Of a stretch of 64,000 bases of DNA, positions 51,269-60,078 are shown piece by piece; position 1 is the first letter of the stretch, and each line of letters starts with the position of its first letter. Location of the stretch: NCBI RefSeq assembly GCF_001552635.1, contig NZ_BCRO01000060.1, forward strand, positions 1-64,000, read 5' to 3'. The notes beneath the pieces are model-generated. The model was not told the origin of the DNA and ran no database searches. It saw only the letters and a program-made list of their open reading frames with translations. The stretch is from Actinomadura hibisca NBRC 15177. GTDB taxonomy: Bacteria > Actinomycetota > Actinomycetes > Streptosporangiales > Streptosporangiaceae. The translations under genes were made by a program, and so were the position numbers.

Positions 51269-52393
51269 ATGGAGATGGATAATAAAGAAATGATTCCCTC
51301 GCCCCGCAACCTGCGCGCCGCCGCCGCCAACGCCGCCCACAAGCTGCTCTACGGCCACCTGGCCGACCTGCGCCCGATGCCCACCGAGATGATCGACGAC
51401 GGGCCCAAGCGCTCGGTCTACCGCTACCGGCCGCCCGAGGGCCTGGTGCCCGCCGGGCCGCCGGTGTTGTTCGTGCCGCCGCTGGCCGCCCCGGCGCGCT
51501 GCTACGACCTGCGCCGCGGGTGCAGCCTGGCCGAGCACGTGGTCAACACCGGCCGCCGCGCCTACCTGCTCGACTACGGCCCCATCGGGTACGCCGACCG
51601 GGATCTCGGCTTCGAGGAGTGGGTGCGCGAGGTGCTGCCGGGCGCGATCCGCACCGTCAGCGCGGACGCGGGCGGGCAGCCGGTGCAGCTGGTCGGCTGG
51701 TGCCTGGGCGGGATCTTCTCGTTGCTGGCGGCCGCCGCCGATCCGGGCCTGCCGATCGCCTCGGTGGCGGCGATCGCGACGCCGGTCGACACCCGCGCGG
51801 TGCGGCTGGCCGCGCCGCTGCGGCCGCTGACCCGGCTGACCGGCGGGGTGGAGGCGAGCGTGGTCAACGCGGTGTTCGGCGGGCTGCCGCAACCGGTCGT
51901 CAAACGCGCCTACCAGCTCATCGGGATCGACAAATACCTGCTGCGCCCTTACAAGACGCTTGTCAACCTTGACAATGCCGAGTTCCTGGCGCAGATTGAA
52001 GCCGTCGACCATTTCACCGACTCCATGCTGGCCTATCCCGGCCGCACCGCCGAGCAGATTTACCGTTCCCTTTTCCGGGACAACGCGCTGGCCGGTGAAG
52101 GCGTGGAGATCGGCGGCGAGCGGGTGCGGCTGAGCGAGGTCCGGGTGCCGGTTCTGGCCATCGCCGGACGCGGCGACGGCCTCGCCCCCGTCGCGGCGGT
52201 CCGGCCGCTGACCCGGCTGCTGGAGAAGGCCCCGGAGGTCCGGTTCGAGATCGCGTCCGGCGGCCACCTCGGGGTGCTCACCGGCCGGTCGGCGATGACC
52301 ACCACGTGGGTCCACCTCGACCGCTGGCTGGACGAGGGCACCGTGCGGCACGGGCTGCGCGCCCCGCGCCGGGAGGCGCTCGTCCAAGCTTGA
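51269..52393 (+). CDS. PhaC-like alpha/beta hydrolase-fold protein with Cys nucleophile
   Basis: This 374-residue protein has an alpha/beta fold with the lipase-box variant GWCLGG (Cys145), the nucleophile type of polyhydroxyalkanoate synthases and some acyltransferases rather than lipases. The acid residue is in AGRGDGLAPVAAV and the His in SGGHLGVLTG. YLLDYGPIGYADRDLGFEEW is typical of class III PhaC-like proteins. It is unidirectional with the giant synthase genes that follow and may act as an acyl-transferase or release enzyme of that pathway. ATGs at 51269, 51275 and 51290 are all possible. A GC-rich CCCTGG/CCAGGG hairpin follows at 52455-52473. Confidence 0.78.
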   Translation: MEMDNKEMIPSPRNLRAAAANAAHKLLYGHLADLRPMPTEMIDDGPKRSVYRYRPPEGLVPAGPPVLFVPPLAAPARCYDLRRGCSLAEHVVNTGRRAYLLDYGPIGYADRDLGFEEWVREVLPGAIRTVSADAGGQPVQLVGWCLGGIFSLLAAAADPGLPIASVAAIATPVDTRAVRLAAPLRPLTRLTGGVEASVVNAVFGGLPQPVVKRAYQLIGIDKYLLRPYKTLVNLDNAEFLAQIEAVDHFTDSMLAYPGRTAEQIYRSLFRDNALAGEGVEIGGERVRLSEVRVPVLAIAGRGDGLAPVAAVRPLTRLLEKAPEVRFEIASGGHLGVLTGRSAMTTTWVHLDRWLDEGTVRHGLRAPRREALVQA

Positions 52394-52665
52394 TCGACTT
52401 GTGAACCGCGCCTGATCCACTTCCCCCACACGCCCGCGCGCCGGTCAAGGAAACCCCTGGAAATCCCCCAGGGATCCTCTGGAGACCCCGCAAGACGGCC
52501 TTTCCTGGTGTGTCCGCCGGTGGTCGGAGCGTCACCGACCGTAGTGTGGCGCAGCGCCGTGGGCCCAGAACCGCGGCCAGGGTTTCGCCGGCCGGGCGCC
52601 GGCCAGGTTTCGAGCCGCGCGGATCGGCAGGGTCGGCCGCCGCGCGGGAGGTCGGGGGGCAGTGC

Positions 52666-55600
52666 ATGGCGGCTGAGGCGGGTTCGGGCGGCGCGGGGAG
52701 CACGACCGGGCGGGCGGCGGGGCCGGGGGCGTCGCGGCGGCGCCCGCGCACCGAGATCATCGGGGTCGGGCCGTTCGGCCGCCCCGCCCCGCACCTGGCG
52801 GTCGCCGTCGCGCGCGCGGGCGGCCTCGGCGTGCTGGACCTCGGCGTCGACCGCTCCGCCGCACTCGCCGCGCTGTCGGACGTGCGCCGCTGGTGGCGCG
52901 AGGAGTTCGGCGTCCGGGTGCAGGCCGGATGCGAGGTGCGGCCCGAGGAGCTGCCCGACGCCGCGCGCACCGTCCTGGTGGACGTGGCCGCCGTCGCGGG
53001 CGGCCTGGTGGACGTCGCCGCCTACGCGCGCGGGCGTCGCCTGCTGGTGGAGGTCACCGGCCCCGAGGAGGCGGCCCAGGCCGTCGCGATGGGCGCGCGG
53101 ATCGCCGCAGCGCACGGCGGCGCGGGCCTGCACGGGCTGATCGCGCGCGGCTGCGAGGCGGGCGGCCGCGTCGGCGACCTCACCACGTTCGTGCTGCTCC
53201 AGCACCTGCTGGCGGACCGCCGGATCGACGTCCCGGTGTACGCGGCCGGGGGCATCGGCCCGCACACCGCGGCCGCCGCCGTCGCGGGCGGCGCGGCGGG
53301 GGTGGTGCTGGACACCCAGCTCGCGCTGGTCCGCGAGACCGACCTGCCCGCCGACGTGTCCGCCGCGCTGGCCGCCATGGACGGCGGCGAGACCCGCGTC
53401 GTCGAGACCGGCCCGACCGCCGCCGGACCGGGCCACCGCTACCGCGTCTACACCCGCCCCGACCTGCCCGACCCCGGCCTGGCCGGGCTGGACCAGGCCC
53501 GGGTCAACGCCCGGCTCGGCGCGACCGGCCTGCACGCCCGGCCGCTGCCGGTCGGCCAGGACGGCGCGCTGGCCGCCGCGCTCGCGGGCCGCCACAAGAC
53601 CGCGGGCGGCGTCGTGCAGGCCGTCCGCGCGCAGATCGAGACGAGCATCCGCGCCGCCCTGCGCGCCGAGCCGCTCGCCCCGGTGGACAACCGGCCGGGC
53701 GCGCCGATCAGCCGCGACTACCCGGTGGTGCAGGGCCCGATGACGCGGGTCAGCGACCGTTCGGCGTTCGCCGCCGCCATCGCCCAGGACGGCGGGCTGC
53801 CGTTCCTGGCGCTGGCGCTGATGAGCGGCTCGGAGGTGCGCGAGCTGCTGACCGACACCGCCGACCGGCTCGGCGACCGGCCGTGGGGCGTGGGCGTGCT
53901 GGGGTTCGCGCCGCCGGAGGTGCGCGAGGCGCAGCTCGCGGCCGTCCTGGAGGTCCGCCCGCCGTACGCGCTGATCGCCGGGGGGCGTCCCGCCCAGGCC
54001 GCGCCGCTGGAGGAGGCGGGCATCAGCACCTACCTGCACGTGCCGTCGCCGGGCCTGCTGGAGCGGTTCCTGGCCGAGGGCGCGCGCAAGTTCGTGTTCG
54101 AGGGCCTGGAGTGCGGCGGTCACGTCGGGCCGCGCGCCAGCTTCCCGCTGTGGGAGGCCCAGCTCCAGCGGCTGCTGGACTTCACCGACGCCCACCCCGA
54201 GGCCGCCGCCGAGCTGTCGGTGCTGTTCGCCGGGGGCGTGCACGACGAGCGCTCGGCCGCGATGGTCGCCGCGCTCGCCGGGCCGCTGGCCGAGCGCGGC
54301 GCGGACGTGCGGGTGCTGATGGGCACCGCCTACCTGTTCACCTACGAGGCCGTCGCGGCGGGCGCGATCCTGCCCGGCTTCCAGCGCGCCGCCGTCGAGT
54401 GCGACGGCACCACGCTGCTGGAGACCTCGCCCGGCCACGCCACGCGCTGCGCCCGCACCCCCTACGTCGAGGCGTTCGAGGAGGCCCGCCGCGAGCTGGA
54501 GCGGGCCGGGACGCCGCGCCAGGAGATGTGGCGCAGGCTGGAGGAGCTGAACCTCGGGCGGCTGCGCGTCGCCGCCAAGGGCCTGCGGCGCGGCCCCGCG
54601 CCCGAGGTCGGCCGCGCCGCGCTGGAGCCGGTCGAGGCCGACGAGCAGCGCCGCCAGGGCATGTACATGATCGGGCAGGTCGCGGCGCTGCGGTCGGCGA
54701 CCACCAGCATCACCGGCCTGCACGAGCAGGTCACCACCGGCGCGACCTGCTTCCTCGCCGCCCGCGCCGCCGCCCTCGGCCTGACCGCGGGCACCGGCCC
54801 CCGCGACGGCGCGGAGCCGATGGACATCGCGATCGTCGGCATCGGCTGCGTGTTCCCCGGCTCCCGCGACGCCGACGAGTACTGGTCCACGATCGTGTCC
54901 GGTGCCGACGCCGTCACCGAGGTTCCGGCCGACCGCTGGGACCCGGCCGTCTACTACGACCCCGAATCCACTCGCGCGGGCGCGGGGGAGAAGACCCCCT
55001 CCAAGTGGGGCGGATTCCTGCCCGACGTCCCGTTCGACGCCCTCGCCTACGGCATCCCGCCCAACTCCCTGGCGGGCATCGAGCCGATGCAGTTGTTGTC
55101 TCTGGAGGTCGCCGCCCGCGCGCTGCGCGACGCCGGATACGAGGACCGCCCCTTCGACCGGTCGCGCACCTCGGTGTTCTTCGGCGCGGAGGCGGGCACC
55201 GACCTCGGCACCGCCTACAGCACCCGCGCGGTGCTGCCCCGCTACTTCGGCGAGGTGCCCGAGGGCCTGGACGCGCAGCTGCCCAAGCTGACCGAGGACT
55301 CCTTCCCCGGCGTGCTCACCAACGTCATCGCCGGGCGCATCGCCAACCGCCTGGACCTGGGCGGCGCGAACTACACCGTGGACGCCGCGTGCGCCGCCTC
55401 CCTGGCCGCGCTCGACGCCGCCTGCAAGGAACTGGCCGCGGGCACCAGCGACATGGTGCTGTGCGGCGGCGCGGACCTGCACAACGGCATCTACGACTAC
55501 CTGCTGTTCTCCTCGGTGCACGCGCTGTCCCCGACGGGCCGCTGCGCCACCTTCGACTCCTCCGCCGACGGCATCGCGCTCGGCGAGGGCGTGGCGTGCG

Positions 55601-58600
55601 TGGTGCTCAAGCGGCTCGCCGACGCCGAACGCGACGGCGACCGCGTCTACGCCGTCGTCAAGTCGGTCGCCGGGTCCAGCGACGGCCGCTCCCTCGGCCT
55701 CACCGCGCCGCGCGTGGCCGGTCAGAAGCTGGCCCTGGAGCGCGCCTACGAGCGCGCCGGGATCTCCCCGGCCGAGGTCGGCCTCGTTGAGGCGCACGGC
55801 ACCGGCACCGAGGTCGGCGACCGCACCGAGCTGACCACCCTCACCGAGACCTTCACCGCCGCCGGGGCCGCGCCCGGCAGCGTCACGCTCGGCTCGGTGA
55901 AGTCGCAGATCGGCCACACCAAGTGCGCCGCCGGGCTCGCCGGGCTGGTCAAGGCCGCCTACGCGCTGCACACCGGCGTGCTGCCGGGCACCCTGCACCT
56001 GAACGAGCCCAACGAGGCGTGGGACGAGCGGACCAGCCCCTTCGCGTTCGGCCGGGGCGCGCGCCCGTGGGCCGTCGAGCCGGGACGGCGCTACGCCGGG
56101 CTGAGCGGCTTCGGATTCGGCGGCGCGAACTTCCACGCGGTGCTCGCCGGGTACGACGGCGCGCCCGAGCCGGTGTCGGGGCTGGCCGACTGGCCCGCCG
56201 AACTGTTCCTGATCCGGGGCGCGGACCGCGCCGCCGCCCGCGCCGAGCTGGACCGCCTCGCGGCGCTGGCCGCGCAGGGCCCGCACCGGGTGCGGCTGCG
56301 TGACCTGGCCCGCACCTTCGCGGTCGCCGAAGGACCGGTGCAGGTGTCGCTGGTGGCCACCGGCCTCGACGACCTCACCGCCAAGATCGCCGACGCGCGC
56401 GAGTTCCGTACCGCGCCCGGCGTGTTCGTCCGCGACCCCGACGCCGGGACCGGCCAGGTCGCCTTCCTCTACCCGGGGCAGGGCAGCCAGCGGCCGGGGA
56501 TGCTCGCCGACCTGTTCGTGGCGTTCCCGCGCCTGCAACGCCTGCTGCGCCTGGCGGGGGACCGCTACACCGCCGCGATGTTCCCGCCCGCCGGGTTCAC
56601 CCGCGAGGACGGCGAGCGCCGCCGCGCCGCCCTCACCGACACCCGCGTCGCCCAGCCGACCCTCGGCGTCGCCGGGTTGGCGATGCACCGGCTGCTGACC
56701 GAACTGGGCGTGCGGCCCGACCTGGCCGCCGGGCACAGCTATGGCGAGCTGGTCGCGCTGTGCGCGGCCGGGGTGTTCGGCGAAGAGGACCTGGTCGCGC
56801 TCAGCGCCGTCCGCGCCGAGGCGATCCTGACCGCCGCCCGCTCGGGCAACGTCGCCGACCCCGGCACGATGGCGGCGGTCGCCGGATCTCTGGACGAGGT
56901 GCGCGCCGCGCTGTCGGGCATCTCCGAGGTCGTCATCGCCAACCACAACGCGCCCCGCCAAGTGGTGATCTCCGGGTCCACGGCGGGCCTGGACAACGCG
57001 CTGGCCGCCCTGCGCGAGCGCGGCATCCCGACCCAGCCGATCCCGGTGGCCTGCGCCTTCCACAGCCCGCTGGTCGCCGGGGCCGCCGCGCCGCTGCGCG
57101 CCGAGCTGGCCGCGCGCGACCTGCGCTCGCCCGCGTTCCCGGTGTGGTCCAACACCACGGCCGCGCCTTACGACACCGAGCCCGCCGAGCTGGGCGCGAC
57201 GCTGGCGGGGCAGGTCGCCGCGCCGGTGCGGTTCGTCGAGCAGATCGAGGCGATGTACGCGGCGGGTGCGCGCACCTTCGTGGAGGCGGGGCCGGGCCAG
57301 GTGCTCGGCCGGCTCGTCGCGAAGATCCTCGGCGACCGCCCGCACACCGTCGTGAGCTGCGACGTTCCCGGCGAGAACGGCCTGAAGCAGTTGCTGCTGG
57401 CGCTGGCAGAGCTGGCGGCGGCGGGCGTCGGGGTGGACGCGCTGCCGCTGTTCGCGGGGCGCGACGCCCGCGTGGTGACGGGCGCGGAGCTGCGACCTGC
57501 GCCGGGCTGGATCGTCAACGGACATCTCGTTCGCACCGCTGACGGGGAGTACCTGCCCAACGGGTTGCGCCCCGCCGAGCGGATCGCGCTGCCTGTTGAG
57601 ACGGCTCCGGCCGCGGCTCCGGACGTCGAGGCGCAGAATGCGCGCGCGGCGGCCGCTGAGCAGGCGGTGCTGGAGTACCTGCGCACCAGCCGGGACCTGG
57701 TCGCGGCGCAGCGGGACGTGGTGCTGGGCTTCCTCGGCGCTTCTGGGGGGGCTGCCCTGCCGCCGGTGTCCCCGCCCGTCCCCGCGCCGCGCCCGATGTT
57801 GGCGGGCGAAGTGGTGCCTCCGGCACGGAACGGCGCCGAGCCCGCCGCGCAGCCGCAGCCCGCCGTGCCCGCCCAGGCCACGGCCCCGGAGGCGCTGGGC
57901 CCCGACGGCATCCGCGCCGCCGTCCTGGCGGTGATCAGCTCCCGGACGGGCTACCCGGAGACGATGCTCGGCCCGGACCTGGACCTGGAGGCCGACCTGT
58001 CGATCGACTCCATCAAGCGCACCGAGATCATCGGTGAGCTGGCGGAGCGGGTGGGCTTGGCCGCCGCCGGAAGCCGCCTGGACGAGTCGGCGGTGGAGCA
58101 ACTGGCCCGCGTGAAGACCATCGGCGGGATCGTGACCTGGATCGGCGAACGCGTCGGCACGCCGTCCGCTGGGGAAGCGCCCGCCGGGGCAGCGCCCGGA
58201 TCGGCACCCGTCGAAGCGCCTGCTGGGGGAGCGCCCGCCGAAGCCGCGCCCGCCGCAGGAACGTCTGAAGCGACGCCCGACGAGGCGCGCGCCGAGGTAG
58301 CGCCTGCCGGGGCAGCGCCCTCTGAAGCAGCGCCTGGAGCGGGGTCCGCCGGGATAGCGCCCGCCGAAGCGCCATCTGCCGAAGCACCTGCTGGGGGTGC
58401 GCCCAGTGGGGTAGTGCCCGCCGCAGCATCGTCCGCTGGGAGAGGGGCTGCGCCTGGACGGCATGCTGCGCGGGATGCGGTGACCGAGCCGCTCGCCCTG
58501 CCCGCCATCCTGCCCACTCTCCTGACCACGGCCCAGGCCGCCGGGGCGGCTGACGCTCCTGCTGGCACGCCCATTGGTGCGCCTGCTGACACGCTGGCTG

Positions 58601-60078
58601 CACCCGCCGCACCCGCCGCACCCGCCGCTGCGCCCGCCGCCCCGGTGGGCGACGAGCCTGCCGTTGTCGCGCCTCGGCGGCAGGTCGTCCGTGTCACCGA
58701 TCTGCCCGCACTGCCCGCCGTCGAGCTTCGCCCCGACGCCTTCGCCGGGCGTCGCTTCGTCATCGTGGACGACGGCTGCGGCGTCGCCCTGGAGCTGGCC
58801 GCTCTCCTAGAGCAGCAAGGCGCGCAGGTCCGTGCCCCGCTGGAGCCCGACGGCCCCTGCGACGGCCTCATCCACCTCGCCGCCCTCCGGCCCGGCGGCG
58901 GCCCCGTCCTCCCCACGGCCTACGCGGGCGTCCGTGACGCGCTGGCGGGCGGGCTGCGCTGGCTGCTGCTGGCCACCGGCTCCGGCGGCACCTTCGGCCA
59001 CGACTACGACGGCGGCGTCGGCGACCCCACCCCCGGCGCGGGCCTGCGCGGCCTCGCCCGCACCATCGCCCGGGAGTACCCCGAGACGCTGGTGCGCGCC
59101 GTGGACGTGGACGTCAAGGAGAGCCCGCGCATCCTCGCCCTGCGCCTGCTGGCCGAACTCACGGCCGACGGCCCCGTCGAGGTCGGCTACGAGGGCGAGC
59201 TACGCCGCACCCTGGAGGTCGTGCCCGCCCCGCCCCTCGCTCCCGGCGCGAACCTCGGCCTGGACGCCACCGGCGTGGTGCTGCTGACCGGCGGCGCGCG
59301 CGGCATCACCGCCCGCGTCGCCCGCGAGCTGGCCCGCACCACCGGCTGCCACATCGAGCTGCTGGGCCGCACGCCCGAACCCGCCGCCGAAGATCCCACG
59401 CTGGCCGAAGCCGCCGACGAGGCCGCGCTACGCCGCGCCCTGATCGCCCAAGGCGGCCGAACGCCCGCCGAGATCGAGGGCGTCGTCCGGCGCGTGCTGG
59501 CCGAACGCGAGGTCCGCGCCACCCTGGCCGGGCTGTCCGGCACCGCCGCCTCGGTCCGCTACCACGCGGCGGACGTGCGCGACCCGCACGCCGTGCGCGC
59601 CGTCGTCGAGGACGTCTACGCCCGGCACGGCCGCCTGGACGGCGTCGTGCACGGCGCGGGCCTGCTGGAGGACCGGCTGATCCGCGACAAGGTGCCCGAC
59701 TCCTTCGACCGCGTCTACCGCACCAAGGTGGACGGCGCGTGCGCGCTGGCCGGAGCCGTCCGCCCCGACACCTCGTTCTTCGTGGTGTTCGGCAGCGTGT
59801 CGGGCGTCCACGGCAACCGGGGCCAGGCCGACTACGCCGCCGCCAACGACGCCTGCGACACCCTCGCCCGCGTCTGGCGCACCACGCTGCGCGGCCGCGT
59901 CCTGGTCGCCGACTGGGGTCCGTGGGCCGGGGGCGGCATGGTCTCGCCGGGCCTGGCCCGCGAGTACGCCCGGCGCGGCGTCGCGCTGATCGACCCGGAC
60001 GCCGCCGTCGCCGCCCTACTGGACGAGATCGCCACCGGCGACCAGGTGCAGGTCGTGTTCGCCGGGGCCGCCGAGTGA
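52666..60078 (+). CDS. Pfa-type iterative lipid/polyketide synthase, NMO-NMO-KS-AT-ACP-KR
   Basis: This is a 2470-residue multidomain synthase. Residues about 29-345 and 348-620 are two nitronate-monooxygenase-like (FMN TIM barrel, enoyl-reductase-like) domains; only the second keeps the family His (His486 in LECGGHVG), the first has Arg168. KS runs from 719 (Cys909 in DAACAASL, EAHGTGTEVGD, GHTKCAAG), AT has Ser1358 in GHSYGE, and a single ACP has Ser1782 in SIDSIKRTE, the Pfa-type motif. A long Ala/Pro-rich linker (about 1830-2000) leads to KR (LLTGGARGI; Tyr2390 in ADYAAAND). PfaA proteins carry several ACPs and no such N-terminus. The ATG after GGGGGG was chosen. GTGA overlap couples it to the next synthase. 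Confidence 0.88.
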   Translation: MAAEAGSGGAGSTTGRAAGPGASRRRPRTEIIGVGPFGRPAPHLAVAVARAGGLGVLDLGVDRSAALAALSDVRRWWREEFGVRVQAGCEVRPEELPDAARTVLVDVAAVAGGLVDVAAYARGRRLLVEVTGPEEAAQAVAMGARIAAAHGGAGLHGLIARGCEAGGRVGDLTTFVLLQHLLADRRIDVPVYAAGGIGPHTAAAAVAGGAAGVVLDTQLALVRETDLPADVSAALAAMDGGETRVVETGPTAAGPGHRYRVYTRPDLPDPGLAGLDQARVNARLGATGLHARPLPVGQDGALAAALAGRHKTAGGVVQAVRAQIETSIRAALRAEPLAPVDNRPGAPISRDYPVVQGPMTRVSDRSAFAAAIAQDGGLPFLALALMSGSEVRELLTDTADRLGDRPWGVGVLGFAPPEVREAQLAAVLEVRPPYALIAGGRPAQAAPLEEAGISTYLHVPSPGLLERFLAEGARKFVFEGLECGGHVGPRASFPLWEAQLQRLLDFTDAHPEAAAELSVLFAGGVHDERSAAMVAALAGPLAERGADVRVLMGTAYLFTYEAVAAGAILPGFQRAAVECDGTTLLETSPGHATRCARTPYVEAFEEARRELERAGTPRQEMWRRLEELNLGRLRVAAKGLRRGPAPEVGRAALEPVEADEQRRQGMYMIGQVAALRSATTSITGLHEQVTTGATCFLAARAAALGLTAGTGPRDGAEPMDIAIVGIGCVFPGSRDADEYWSTIVSGADAVTEVPADRWDPAVYYDPESTRAGAGEKTPSKWGGFLPDVPFDALAYGIPPNSLAGIEPMQLLSLEVAARALRDAGYEDRPFDRSRTSVFFGAEAGTDLGTAYSTRAVLPRYFGEVPEGLDAQLPKLTEDSFPGVLTNVIAGRIANRLDLGGANYTVDAACAASLAALDAACKELAAGTSDMVLCGGADLHNGIYDYLLFSSVHALSPTGRCATFDSSADGIALGEGVACVVLKRLADAERDGDRVYAVVKSVAGSSDGRSLGLTAPRVAGQKLALERAYERAGISPAEVGLVEAHGTGTEVGDRTELTTLTETFTAAGAAPGSVTLGSVKSQIGHTKCAAGLAGLVKAAYALHTGVLPGTLHLNEPNEAWDERTSPFAFGRGARPWAVEPGRRYAGLSGFGFGGANFHAVLAGYDGAPEPVSGLADWPAELFLIRGADRAAARAELDRLAALAAQGPHRVRLRDLARTFAVAEGPVQVSLVATGLDDLTAKIADAREFRTAPGVFVRDPDAGTGQVAFLYPGQGSQRPGMLADLFVAFPRLQRLLRLAGDRYTAAMFPPAGFTREDGERRRAALTDTRVAQPTLGVAGLAMHRLLTELGVRPDLAAGHSYGELVALCAAGVFGEEDLVALSAVRAEAILTAARSGNVADPGTMAAVAGSLDEVRAALSGISEVVIANHNAPRQVVISGSTAGLDNALAALRERGIPTQPIPVACAFHSPLVAGAAAPLRAELAARDLRSPAFPVWSNTTAAPYDTEPAELGATLAGQVAAPVRFVEQIEAMYAAGARTFVEAGPGQVLGRLVAKILGDRPHTVVSCDVPGENGLKQLLLALAELAAAGVGVDALPLFAGRDARVVTGAELRPAPGWIVNGHLVRTADGEYLPNGLRPAERIALPVETAPAAAPDVEAQNARAAAAEQAVLEYLRTSRDLVAAQRDVVLGFLGASGGAALPPVSPPVPAPRPMLAGEVVPPARNGAEPAAQPQPAVPAQATAPEALGPDGIRAAVLAVISSRTGYPETMLGPDLDLEADLSIDSIKRTEIIGELAERVGLAAAGSRLDESAVEQLARVKTIGGIVTWIGERVGTPSAGEAPAGAAPGSAPVEAPAGGAPAEAAPAAGTSEATPDEARAEVAPAGAAPSEAAPGAGSAGIAPAEAPSAEAPAGGAPSGVVPAAASSAGRGAAPGRHAARDAVTEPLALPAILPTLLTTAQAAGAADAPAGTPIGAPADTLAAPAAPAAPAAAPAAPVGDEPAVVAPRRQVVRVTDLPALPAVELRPDAFAGRRFVIVDDGCGVALELAALLEQQGAQVRAPLEPDGPCDGLIHLAALRPGGGPVLPTAYAGVRDALAGGLRWLLLATGSGGTFGHDYDGGVGDPTPGAGLRGLARTIAREYPETLVRAVDVDVKESPRILALRLLAELTADGPVEVGYEGELRRTLEVVPAPPLAPGANLGLDATGVVLLTGGARGITARVARELARTTGCHIELLGRTPEPAAEDPTLAEAADEAALRRALIAQGGRTPAEIEGVVRRVLAEREVRATLAGLSGTAASVRYHAADVRDPHAVRAVVEDVYARHGRLDGVVHGAGLLEDRLIRDKVPDSFDRVYRTKVDGACALAGAVRPDTSFFVVFGSVSGVHGNRGQADYAAANDACDTLARVWRTTLRGRVLVADWGPWAGGGMVSPGLAREYARRGVALIDPDAAVAALLDEIATGDQVQVVFAGAAE
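58150..58480 (+). repeat. Degenerate Ala/Pro linker-coding repeats
   Basis: Imperfect units near GAAGCGCCTGCTGGGG, 15 to 18 bases long, recur about twenty times and encode a linker rich in A, P, G and E between the ACP and KR domains. Units are in-frame and highly diverged. Confidence 0.6.

Noticed and set aside
52060..58464. Very long open frame antisense to the first synthase (over 2100 codons)
   Set aside because: Composition is that of a GC-rich shadow frame (His/Arg/Gly/Ala runs), with no domain or ribosome site, while the sense strand encodes a complete multidomain enzyme.
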